Source of the DNA: Labia minor | Taxonomy: Eukaryota; Arthropoda; Insecta; Dermaptera; Spongiphoridae | DNA: 64,000 nt | Direction of reading: 5' to 3' | Assembly (NCBI GenBank): GCA_963082975.1 | Contig: OY720344.1 | Span: 90,898,538-90,962,537, forward strand | Part shown: piece by piece, positions 1-11,133 of the stretch | Position numbering within the stretch: position 1 is the first letter of the stretch | Layout: every line of letters begins with the position of its first letter | The notes under the pieces: model-generated | What the model was told of the DNA's origin: nothing | Databases searched by the model: none | The model's input: the letters and a program-made list of their open reading frames with translations, nothing else | Program-made: the position numbers and the translations under genes

Positions 1-2636
1 TTTTCCATTATTTTTATTTATTTATATTTTATCTTGGCAAAAATGTTGTTTTATAATAATGATCTATCTATTTTAGTGGGTTTTATATGAAATAAAAGAC
101 TTAATTGCGTTTTCGATCTGCAAAATCAGAAGTTCTTTTTATTATTATAATTAAGGTACAAAAAATATATAAAGTTTATTACAATATTACCTGCAAAATC
201 AGAAGAAACAACATTTAAAGCCTTTTATTATATTTTGTTTACCCAAATATTGCCTCTTCAAGATTCTTTTAGGAATATCATATCACAAATCAAACTCCAA
301 TACATCTGTCAAATATAAAAATTTTAACTCCTCTCTTTCTATCCAATCAGAGCGCCACCATCGGTGCGCGGGGAATATTCAAAATAATAGAGTAATATTA
401 CATATATATATATATATAACATTTAATATAGATGTATAAAAAAGATGAGATTTTTAATTAGACAAATTTTTTTTCAACCTGTTTAAAAAATAAAAAAAAA
501 AAAATTAAATAAAGCATTGAAATGAAATGCTTTATCTCTATTATTAGAAACATTTTTGGATTATAGCAAATCATAAACAAAACATTGCTTAAGTATAAGT
601 ACGTGATTTGTTTTCTTTGTTAATCCTCTCCTTAAGCAATCACTATTAATATTCATTTGGTTAAGTCTTTCAAATTGTTAGATGATCTGTTATGACTTTC
701 TCTTAAAAAGAATAAATTAAACAATTCAAAGGTAAAAATTGACTTTGCCAATTGTTTATCATGTTCTTGTTAACATTTTAAAATAATATTAATATATAAA
801 AATAGATTACTATCTAATATATTGACGGTGTAATCAATACGGCGTATGAACAAAATTTGCACGATTTCAAGTGGTTGAACCAAGAACGTTTAATGTAATA
901 TATTTAATTTAGAAACAACTTTTATCTCTATTTTTTGTAGTTGATTTATACATTTATATATATACTAATTGTCTAGACCATTTTTTTGATCATAGCAAAT
1001 CATAAATAAAACATTGGTTAACTTTAAATTCGTGATTTTATATATATTATTAATTAATTTTTTTTATATATAATTTATGTTATATTTAATTAAAAATATT
1101 TTATATTACTTTTATATTTATTATTTTATTTAATATATATAAATAAATATAATATATATTATTGTTATATTTAAATACTTTTATAAAAAACTAAAGAAAT
1201 TATTTATTTTCTTAAAGCCATTAATGATCGGTAATTAGAATAGAATTTAATATTTCATTTTAACGATAAATTATAATTAAATAAAAATTTATATACCTAC
1301 CTATATTTCTAAAGAATTTAAACAAAATAAAAACATTTATGATACTAAAAGCATTCATTCATTTGGATTTCATATCTTAAATTTGTTGTAAGGGTTTTAA
1401 AACTTATAATTATAAAATTTTATTTTTCCCTAAATTATGTTTTATCCTATCTCATTGGGTTGAATTAATTTCCCTGTTTTTTTATTCTTTTTCATAGGCA
1501 TTGATTGACTTTTCGAATCAAAATCCTCCATTTACATAATTTTGAAGAAATTAGTCTACAATAAAAAAACGATCTTTTTTTTATTAAACCTATAAATGAA
1601 GCGTAATTAACGATTCAAAAGTTTATTAATTCCTTTAATTTTTTTTAAAGGTTATAAACTGAATTCTTTTTATATGAAACCCTTCGATCTTGTATATATC
1701 TTATATTGGAGCTCATTTTCTTCAAAAAAATTTTTTTTTCTTTTCTTTTTAATAAGGATCGCAAAAAGAAACTGAAGTATTCATCTTAGCTAATTAAAAC
1801 TTTACTGACTTTCCAGTCCATAATTATCTTTTGTTCGTTCAATTAGGTGTTATATAACCCATTTAAGGAGAAAAACTCCGGATACCTGACTGCTGGCGCC
1901 CTATTAGTTATTTTCTCGACAAATCAAATAAAAACACCGAAATCTTCCCCGAAAGGCATAAAATCTGGGCCTTTATGAGAATTGTGTCCAGAAGAAAAGA
2001 GAGAACAGCAGGAAAAGGAAGACGAATGGTTGAAAAACATTTTGAAGATTAGTGGAATTGCTTGACAGATTATTTAAGCGAAAATTGGAGGAGGATTTTT
2101 ACAAAAAAATTGTTTGTTTTTTTTTTAAATATAATTTTTCTATCTTTTCCTGGAATGAATTTAAAATTCTGTATATAACATTTTATTAAATATATATGAG
2201 TTGTGATTAAAAACTTACGCCAATAATTATTTCATTTAACAGTAAATGAATATATATTATATAATTAAATTAATGTAATCAAAATATTTAGCTTGTTTAT
2301 ATTTGGAATTAATTATACGACGGTATAGATGCTATAACTTCTGATATATATATATTGTAATATCATAATACCTTCCAGACAGACTTCGCTGTATTATAAT
2401 AAGAAAAGTGATTTGAATATTGAGAGAAATGATATTAATTTTAATAGTGTTTTGGATCCCAAAAATTGATTTGAGTTACATAATAATTTCAGAATCGATC
2501 TTTTATTATGTCAAATGCAGGATTTAGTACAATTTTAATAATATTTTTAGAATATAACATAAGAATATAAAATTTTACCATAAATTTACCATTTCTAATA
2601 ATAAATATTAAATTTCATTATTATTAAATGTTAGAT
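1..2636. other. AT-rich intergenic DNA, no gene seen
   Basis: No open frame with exon-like borders or family similarity is visible. Two patches are less AT-rich: about 335-375, with a CCAAT box and GC-rich core, and 1855-2060. The rest is A/T homopolymer and (TA)n sequence. Confidence 0.6.
1855..2060. promoter_or_regulatory. Complex-composition island, possible regulatory element
   Basis: About 200 bases of mixed composition, including TGCTGGCGCCC and runs of GAAGACGAATGG, stand out from the flanking A/T-only DNA. There is no open reading frame of useful length. It could be a conserved noncoding element or an unrecognised exon; comparison with a relative would decide. Confidence 0.2.
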
Positions 2637-2892
2637 CAGTGATTCTCAACCAGTGGGGCGCACTCCACTAGGGGGCGCGAGCATATCCAAGTTATTTAAA
2701 AAAAATTGATTAAGTCAGTGAATGTAAATAGGCTCTCAAACATTTCCGATTTTTTTTCAATATGGTTCTAAAAAAATAAAGGTAAAATGTTTTTCGCGAT
2801 CAGAATTTCAAACATTTCCTACTTTTTGCGGCCCGCTTAAAGTTAAACCTTGTTTGTTTGGCCCAAGTGTACCTATGAGTTTGACACCCCTG
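2637..2892. mobile_element. Chimeric hAT-type relic
   Basis: The left end is CAGTGATTCTCAACC and the right end is GAGTTTGACACCCCTG, the inverse of CAGGGGTGTCAAACTC. Both are hAT-type termini but from different families. The flanking 8-mers (TGTTAGAT and CTCTAAAA) do not match, so this is not one intact insertion. The left half shares an internal block with the element at 21339-21713 (ATTTCC, then TCAATATGGTTCTAAAAAAA); the right half has the GCGGCCCGC motif common in hAT MITEs. Confidence 0.75.
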
Positions 2893-3474
2893 CTCTAAAA
2901 GATAGTCTTATATCATTAATGATTAGACAATATTATTAATTTCATTAGTGAAAGTAAATATCCTACAATATCTCAGTTATGATATCACAATCAATTAGTT
3001 TAATGTTATTATAATTTATTATATAATTATAATTTATTTATATTTTTTATTATAATTTTTTGTTAAAATTACTAAATATAAAACTCAACAATTATAATTT
3101 AACATTTATACATATTTATTTTTTTTAAATTACATTTTACTTATAAATTTCCAATTAATTATTTGTTAAAAAAATAATTATTATTTTTTTTATTATACTA
3201 AATATTATTTAATTTACAAATTATAATATTCATTAGTTTGTAAAATTCATTTATTATTAATAAAAATTATTTTGTAATATATAAAAAATTTAAAAATTAT
3301 TTATATTTTAATAAGTAAATTATAAATTTAATTTAAATATTCTAATTAGATTGATCTAATTAATATTCGTAATAAAGGTTTTTTCTTCGCTATAGAATTA
3401 AATTAATCTTAACTCGTTTTTCTATAATAACCTTATTTAGATAATAATAAATTCTTAAAACTCTTTTTGCAATT

Positions 3475-3490
3475 TTTATTGTATTTTATT
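3475..3490 (-). terminator. Polyadenylation signals downstream of Iqca1
   Basis: Two AATAAA hexamers on the minus strand, at 3490-3485 and 3480-3475, lie about 45-60 bases past the stop codon at 3537-3535. They are the first canonical signals after the last exon. AT-rich DNA produces this hexamer often by chance, so the position is the main support. Confidence 0.5.
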
Positions 3491-3534
3491 TCAGGACGTA
3501 TGAAACAAGTATAAAAAACAGATATAAGTAATTT

Positions 3535-6500
3535 TTATTTCTTTTTCTTGGCTTCTTTTTCTGCCAATAATCTTTTACGTTCTCTCTCTTCTGCCATTAA
3601 ATCAACATATTCCTTCATTTTTTTTCCTAATGGTGTCTTATCATACCATTTCTTGAATTTGTCATAATCTTCAATGGATATTGCTTAAAAAAGATTTTGT
3701 TCTTTGAGTTTTCATACTAAATCTATCTATAACAGGGGTGAACAACTTTTTTTCAAAGAGTCAAACGAAAGTTCAACATTTTTCGGCCTCAGGTAAAAAA
3801 CAACTTAATAAATTATTAATTCTTAAATAATGAACAATACACATAATACATGTCTCTTCCAAGTTCTTATTGTTGTGGTGATCATTATAATCTATATTTA
3901 TCTTAAAAGTAATCAAGTGGCCCGCAAAAAGTTTAGGATGCCAATAAAATGATATTGTACTATTATGCTTGGAGGGCCGCACAAATCTGTTAGCAGGGCC
4001 TAATGAGGCTCCCAAGGCCGCGAGTTCCTCACCCCTGATCTATAGTATTACTATAATTTAAGACAGTAAAATAAAATTTAAAAAAAACTATAGAATAAAA
4101 TAGCTTACGTTGAAGGTCAATAATATATTCATAGATCTCTCTTTCAGTGAGTGGTTTTACTGGAAGAAGCATTCTTCTTTGCAAATGTAATAATTGATAA
4201 ATATTTTGCATGATGATAGATACAGGAAAACCGATAGTAACTAAAGCCAGCGAGGAGAAATCAAAATCTCGGGTTATATATATATATTTCGTTAGAAGAT
4301 ATTCCCATAGCCATTTAACTGTCCCATAATCGGTTCTAAAAATTTATGATGGTAAATTTGAGCTCTATAAAATATTTGTATAGTTTATTTATCATGAAAT
4401 TTACCTAGGTACCATTATAATGCCCTTATATGTTTTATAGAATTTTTTAGCTGGACATAGCCATGGCATGTCATTTGTTACCAGAAATAATACCTGATCT
4501 CCTGGTTTAAATCCCTTAAGGATTGCTTTGATTTTCGATTTAAGTCTTTTTGGATCAAGACCAGCCTCTTGAAGAAGCTTTAAATCTTTCTAATTAAAAA
4601 AAAATCATATTTTAATTAATAGTTAATTATTAAAATGAAAAAGAAGAGAACTTGTATTATTACTTTTTTATAGAACATCGTTTCAATGTTGGTAATAAAA
4701 ATGACACTTGGTTGAGTGTAAAGAGCCATCTTATTGATAAGATGCAAAAACATCTTCATTCCACGTTTACCAAGATATTTACCAACTAATCTTTCACAAG
4801 AGATATTATATTTCACTGCCGATAATTCAGTACAAATTGCATTAGCAAGCATATTTTTTCCTAAAAATTATTTGAAACTTGAAATATGTATGATTTTGAG
4901 GACTTTGGGAACAAATAAGTCGTTTTTTGTGTTAAAATTGAATATTAAAAGGGATAATAATATCTATAACCTGATCGGTCTGGTCCCACAATTGAAATAG
5001 CACGATTCACTGGTACCATTTTATGAACCACAGAAGAGGTCATTGGAAGAATCGCCTGTTCTAATATCAATTGGCGAACATCTCCTAAAGCTGGACTCGG
5101 ATCATAGTCGTCATTTCTAAAAATTAAATATTAATCAAACATGTTGTGCTTAATTAATTAATTAATCAAATGTATCATAAATTTTAAACAATTTTTTTTA
5201 ATATTATAATAATACCTAAATTCATAATTATTATAACTTAAGTCACCAATATAATCGCTTAAGTTAACGGGAGTATAGTTTTCGATAATATCGTTACGGA
5301 ATAATTCTTCAAAGAGTTCATCATAGGTCCGATCCTCTGTTGGATCTTTCTTCTTCTTTTTCTTTTTTTCTTTTTTCTTTTTAGGTGGGGGTTCTATTTG
5401 TTTTGTCAATGGCTTCTTTTTATCTTTGATGAGTGCTTGATGTAATTGCAACAACTCTGCTCGCATCATATCATCTACTACTTTACGTATTTCAATTTCA
5501 ACCTGAGTAAAATAAAATAAATATTTAAGATAAAAACATGATAACATAATTGCTTATTTTTTTCCTTTACTTCTCTTTGCATCTCTTCTGTTATAAATTC
5601 CTGTATATGATATTGAAATGGATTATTATTTTCATCCCTCTTCATCCATATCTCTTCATACTCTTTTTGTGCCTCTTCTAATTGAGGTAGAATCACAGTA
5701 TTTTTAAAATGATACTTTCTATCTGATGGATCCATATTCTTCTCTTCTTCTTTTTTTAATCTTTCTTTCTCTTTTTCTTGTAGTTTTAATTTTTTCTCTT
5801 CTTCTTTTTTCTTCTCTTTCTCCTTCTGTTGTTGCTGTCTATATTTAAGCTATATATAACATGAATATTATTAATATTTTATAGTACTTACATAACCATA
5901 TTTTATTATCAAAGGGGATAAAAATTATAATATATAAAACAATTATATTACCGGTTGTATTATATGGGTGTGAGGCATGGTCTATGGCCCTAGAAGACGA
6001 AAGTAGATTTAGAGTATTTGAGAATAGGATTCTTCGAAGCATTTATGGGCCAGAGAAAGATGAGGTCACCGGGGAATGGAGGAGACTGCATAACAAGGAA
6101 TTGCATGACCTCTATGCATCTCCAGATATAGTTAGAATTATAAAATAGAGAAGGCTGCGATAGGCAGGGTACGTGGCTAGAATGGGAGAGGAAAAAATGG
6201 TGAAAAATATTATTGGTGGAGAGACCGAGTGGGAAAAGTCCACTTGGAAGACCAAGGACGAGGTGGGTGGATAATGTAGGAAGGGACGTGAGAGAGATGG
6301 GAGAGGGTAGGGATTGGAGGGTTGTGGCTCAGAATAAGGATATTTGGAGAAGTGTGGTTGCTACGGCCAAGAGCTTTCGAGTTCCGGAGAACCATAGAGA
6401 TAGATAGATAACCATATTTTATTTAAAAATAAAATATCAAAACAACATAGAATTACTTGTTCTGCTTTGGACATTTGATTAAATCTTTCAATCTCTTCTT

Positions 6501-9500
6501 TTATCTGTTCATATTCCGCAATGGTCATTACTTGACCATAATGAACTAGCCATGAACCGCCCTCATCTTCAGTTGGAAAGTCTGGAAATCTTCCTGTTTT
6601 AAAAAACCATTTCCAAAACCAATTGCGCACTTCATCCGAAAATCGCTCTTGCATTTCCAAGTTTTTAGTGTCACGAATTCGTTCCAACTCATCTACCTAT
6701 TTAAAAATATCTTATATAATTTTTAAATATTATTTTCAAAACAATTACAAAAATTACTTAAGATATAATTTAAATTTACTAAATTTGCTCTTTGTTATCC
6801 ATAATTTAAGGTATGCAAAATTATATTTACAAATTATTTTTTTTAATTTAAGTTCTGAGCATGATTTAAGAATGAATAATTAGAAATTTTGACTTACATA
6901 TGCTTGATCCATTAATTCATGTCGTTCTTTAATTCCTGGTCTTCGTGCTTCACAATTTTTCAACATTTTATCCCATTGTAATGTTGGACGATGAGGTCGC
7001 TGAGCCATATTCAAGATCATTGACATTTGATTATCTCGATGTAACACCTAAACGCAATATATTCATATATGATATATATTAAGTATAATTAATTTACATT
7101 AAATTCATATTACTTTGCGTTTGGATAAAACCATTCGATACCATCTTTGGATACGTTTAGCAGATTGACGATCTTTGTCTCCCGCTTTTTTCTTTAATTG
7201 AGGATTCACTTCAAAGAAATGAGCTCTTCTTCTCTTTGTTATAAGATCTTGGTAGATTACTCGTGCAAAACGAGCTCGTTCGTGTCGTTGAATTTCCATG
7301 ATAGCAACACGATAGTCTAGAGGCTAAGTTGGTATATAATTTCATTTATTATTAAATCATTTATTTATAAAAATAGTATTATTATATATTTTTAATTACA
7401 ATTGTATTGGGATCGATATAAATTTTCATCGGTCGTTTAATTACATCGACGTTGATCTCATCGAATTGGGACATTCCTCTACTGGGTGGGGGAGTCGGCT
7501 CATTTGGGTCTTGACCACGTGCTATTCTCTTGACTTGGAGTTCACGAAGAGCCTGTGCCTCTTCTGCCATTTGTCTTTCAATTTCTAAGAAAATATCAGA
7601 GAAATTATCTTGAAATTATTTATAAAAATTATATTTTAAAATGAAAGAAATTTATTCATTCATTTCAGGAAAAGGAAAAAATTTAAAAATAAAAATTTTC
7701 TAATCTAAAAATTATTAATACTTATATAGGATATATAAAGATTAAGTGTAGGTGAATAATATATATATTAATAGAGGAAACAAATGATAATATTACTTAC
7801 TCATCGTTTCTATAAGCTTTTGGAAAACAGCTTTTCGATAAGCGACCGCCTCGTAACGAGCCGATTTAGCAGCAGGGCAACAAGGCTTGAGCTCAATATC
7901 AAAGGGCGTTTTTATATTTTCTATAAGAACGTCATCATCGTAAAAATAATCACTGAGCACATACTCACTATATTCGCGACGAAGTTCAATACATCGACCT
8001 GAGAAAACGATTAGAAAAAGAAAACTATTTAAATTTATTTTTATTAAATTTTATTATATTTTTGTTTAATATCAAATTAAAATATTAAATTTGAGATTGG
8101 GTTGTATTTATAAATCTAAATGTGTGAAATTAGATTGAATTTAAAAAATTAATTAAAAAAATGAATTTGAATATTTGGTTGATGACTTTGTGCATGAATA
8201 TGAATAATTTTAAAGTTATTGAAAATAGGAGTCTATGGGTCCAAAATAGATAAAAATACAGGTAAATGAGGGAGATTGTATAACGAGAATTTATTTACTT
8301 TTAGGTAATTTTATACCTAAAAGTCAAAATCAAAAATAAAATCATAGTCATAAAATCAGGAGAGTTGACTTGAATGAGTGACAAAAGTTTCTTTATAAAA
8401 AAATCAATCGGAAATTGAATATATATGAATTTGACCATATTAATAGATGTATTTATTTAATATTACTCAAATAAATAAATTATAATATTAGTATGAAAAT
8501 ATTTAGAAGCTATAATAGCTCCATAGTTCCTGGATATAATAATAGCCTAACCTTATTATCAATTAACCTTATTATCAAGGCCCAACTACAAAGATTGTTT
8601 ATTCCTAGCAGGCTATAATAATATTATTATTATTATATTATATTATACATTATATTATCATAATCCATATTATAATACATAGATAGATATATTCTTTTAT
8701 TTAGGACATACTCGTTCCAGGTTACACAAATTTAACAGGACCCTATAATTTACGAGTCCAGGTTAATAAGTCTGTGACTTTTTGAATGAAACATGGTTTT
8801 TTGGATAAAAAATTTATTTATTTTTCAACGAAATCTCCTTCGAGTTCTATACACTTCTTCAATTTTTTTATCCCCTCCAAAAAAATAAGATTTGTCGAGG
8901 ACATCAAAATACATTTGTTTGTGAGATTATTTCATCGTTGAAGTCAAATCTCTTTCCGCCGAGCCATTTCTTCAGCTTTGGAAACAAGAAATAGTCATTC
9001 GGGGCTAAATACGGAGAATAGGGTGGATAAGGGAGCAGTTCGTATCGCATGGATTTTCATGGAAATTCACTTTTTCCATATTCTTCTCAAATCACGAGGT
9101 GAATTAATGAATGTAAAACAAAGACTAAAGGCCCAGCTGGTTCAAATTTTGACAGGAGTCAGCTGTTAGTTGCTTGTTGACAGGAGCGGTGTTGCAATTT
9201 CAAAAAGTTCCGGACTTATTGACCTCCTCTCCTATTATAGTTATTATTATGATTTATTATTATAGATAATATGAAAATATAATATAATTTCGAAAAGGAT
9301 TATTTGTTTGAAAATATTCAATTAATAAGAGAGACATTAATTATTATATTTTCAATCAATTCCGTGCCATAAACCTCAACTAGAGAAATTCTCATTGGCC
9401 ATTGACCCGAAATTAAGATCAATATTACTAAAAAATAAATAAATATGTATTATTATTATTACGATTATTATTTATTTATTTTTACCAATATCTTAGGAAT

Positions 9501-9770
9501 TTTGATAATATCATTATTAGAATTACCAGTGCACAGGTCTAAAAGTTTTCGGATAATAATTCTCTTCTGGGGATGATACAATTGATCGAGACACCAGGAA
9601 AGTTTTTCAATCATCGCTATATATTTTATTCTCAGGAGGCTCATACGTTTTTGTAACTCTGCACGTTTTTTTGTTGGTTTGGCAGCCGCCTGTTTTTTCT
9701 CAACATCGATCGGATCAACAAGGAGCGCATTCGCTTCTTTGAGAAGTTTTTGATAAAATTTATCCGACAT
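3535..9770 (-). CDS. Iqca1: IQ and AAA domain-containing protein 1 / dynein regulatory complex subunit 11, 13 exons, complete
   Basis: Coding exons, read on the minus strand: 9770-9527, 7998-7801, 7584-7400, 7323-7114, 7047-6898, 6696-6457, 5849-5571, 5502-5216, 5116-4971, 4860-4664, 4589-4405, 4335-4109 and 3683-3535. All introns are GT-AG and the phases agree, giving 898 residues; the vertebrate protein is of similar length. The start MSDKFYQK is the first ATG of the open exon. Residues 1-150 are a helical N-terminus with the family motif HPQKR. IQ motifs lie near 220-231 and 263-279 (AKRIQRWYRMVLSKRK). Residues 410-560 are Lys/Glu-rich. The AAA region begins near 600, with Walker A GPDRSGKN at 642-649 and a Walker B position reading VIFITNIE near 699-706. 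The C-terminus has the family motif W-Y-D-K-TPLGKK. In this family the protein sits in the nexin-dynein linker of motile axonemes, so sperm or ciliary expression is expected. Walker A has Asn where Ser/Thr is usual and Walker B lacks the acidic pair, so ATPase activity is doubtful. Transcript ends are not determined. Confidence 0.95.
3733..4037. mobile_element. hAT-type MITE in intron 12 of Iqca1
   Basis: The element begins CAGGGGTGA and ends TCACCCCTG. The 8-mers on each side are ATCTATAA (3725-3732) and ATCTATAG (4038-4045), a target duplication with one mismatch. It is 305 bp, contains the GGCCGC motifs typical of this MITE group and has no transposase. It lies wholly inside the intron 4108-3684. 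Confidence 0.85.
5906..6412 (+). mobile_element. Non-LTR retrotransposon 3' fragment in intron 6 of Iqca1
   Basis: The plus strand encodes the C-terminal part of a LINE ORF2. It has VLYGCEAWSM, the motif RFRVFENRILRSIYGP and a degraded RLRWAGHVARM-like stretch; after a frameshift it has SPLGRPRTRWVDNVGRDV and WRSVVATAKSF. It ends in a (GATA)n tail, as in the copy at 52686-53390. A stop codon in the middle and the frameshift make it a pseudogene. The clade (RTE-like or related) is not certain. It lies antisense to the host gene, inside the intron 6456-5850. Confidence 0.88.
8753..9232 (-). mobile_element. Internally deleted mariner, copy A, in intron 1 of Iqca1
   Basis: The termini are inverted (GGTTAATAAGTCTGTGACTTTT at left against its inverse around GGACTTATTGACC at right) and flanked by TA at 8751-8752 and 9233-9234. 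On the minus strand the transposase starts with MEKVNFH and jumps at once to the C-terminal catalytic region PPYSPYLAPNDYFLFPKLKKW, then SYFFGG and KIEE. The central part with the first two catalytic Asp residues is gone. Copy B at 17228-17726 has the same joint. Confidence 0.88.
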
Positions 9771-10665
9771 CTTTCTTTACCTGTATCAATTGGTTGAAAA
9801 AACATTCAGTGTTAAGAGGGATGAATGATTAATGAAAACAGGAAGCAATTATTTATTTAATTTTTTTTTCATTTTTTTAGATGAGTTTTGTGCTCATTTA
9901 TTACCAATGACCATCTGCTTTGCAAATTTCAATGACCATCTTTTCGCTATCCCACCATATCTATATATCTGTATATTTTTTTATTTTTAGCGAAGAGTGA
10001 AAAAAGATAAAAAAAAATGTTTTTCAAATTTAAATAACAAAAGTTTAGAAGGGCGTGGCTTAAGCAGATGCGAATTCGCTATTACTTACCAAGTTCAGCA
10101 AAAAAAAAAGAAGGTTATTATACACTCAACGTCCCCATTAAAGAAAAAAAAATTCTCTCTACTTTGAACTGAAATCCATTCTAAACTTTTGTATCGAAAA
10201 ATAACCACAAAAATAAATAAATAAATAAATAATGATTTTGGTGACAGACATCCTTGAACAGATTCATTCAATTTGATAAAAATGAGGTTGGTTGTATTTT
10301 TTTTTTTTTGATCAAAACATTTAGATAGGGATAGAAAAAGAGAATCCCTATTGTATAACTATTATATAATATTTTATATGGATTATTATTATAATATAGA
10401 GTTTTTTTGTGCCAGATTCATTCATCTGGCGGTAATAAGTAGCGCTTTAACTATCATCAAAACAGCTTTGTTTTTCCCTTTATATGTAAGTTTTAACAAA
10501 AATAATTATTAAAATTATTATATACCTCTATTATAAACCCTCAAACATTTTTTTTATTTGTATTTATTATTATAATTTCCATTTTAAATTCCTTTCTTTA
10601 ATTTCAAACAATCCAAATCGATTACAAATAAAAAAAAATATTGTTAAAAATAAAATAATAAATTA
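9233..10665. other. Intron 1 remainder, Iqca1 exon 1 and upstream AT-rich DNA
   Basis: Apart from exon 1 (9770-9527) and its putative 5' region, nothing is recognised here. From 10060 to 10665 the sequence is A/T-rich with poly-A and poly-T runs and no exon-like block. Confidence 0.5.
9771..10060 (-). promoter_or_regulatory. Probable 5' UTR and promoter region of Iqca1
   Basis: This stretch lies immediately upstream of the start codon. The start context AAAGATGTC is acceptable. The sequence TTGATACAG just before it could be a splice acceptor of a noncoding first exon. No clear TATA box or initiator can be assigned among the AT-rich sequence, so the assignment rests on position. Confidence 0.35.
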
Positions 10666-11125
10666 GGTAATTATTCAATTAAAAGTATTTCCGTAGATTT
10701 GGATAATACTTTACCAGTGGGTTTCCTTTTATAATTCCAAAAAAACTTTTCTTATGAAATTTTTTCGGGTCTCTTCTAGTTTACGAGATAAAAATTATTA
10801 AAATAAAGCTTTTGTGACAGATTAGTTATGAACGTCAAAATGTGCCATAAAGTAATGTTTTATTGACTAGTTCACTAATTATTCACTTATTCACTAATTA
10901 CTAACCGAACTTATAAGAACCGAAAATTAGTGCGCGCTCTTGTAGTCAAACGGATAAAACATGCTAGCTAAATAGAATATCAATGGATTTATATGCAAAT
11001 TTTAATAATATTTATCTCGTAAACTAGAAGAGGCCCGAAAAAATTTTATAAGAAAAATTTATTTCGAATTTCAAAAGGAACCCTAAATCTAAATCCACGA
11101 AAATACGTTTACTTGAATAATTAGC
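10666..11125. mobile_element. Long-TIR foldback element, copy A
   Basis: The element starts GGTAATTATTCAA and ends in the inverse TTGAATAATTAGC. Its termini are imperfect inverted repeats of roughly 140 bases, including TTACGAGATAAA on the left and TTTATCTCGTAA on the right. It is flanked by a perfect 8-bp duplication, ATAAATTA, at 10658-10665 and 11126-11133. It has no coding capacity. An 8-bp duplication fits hAT-like or Merlin-like mobilisation; I cannot name the superfamily. Copy B is at 44016-44499. Confidence 0.85.
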
Positions 11126-11133
11126 ATAAATTA

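Noticed and set aside
6210-6395. Minus-strand 61-residue frame
   Set aside because: Antisense shadow of the GRPRTRWVDNV region of the non-LTR fragment.
8978-9169. Plus-strand 63-residue frame
   Set aside because: Antisense shadow of the mariner deletion derivative.
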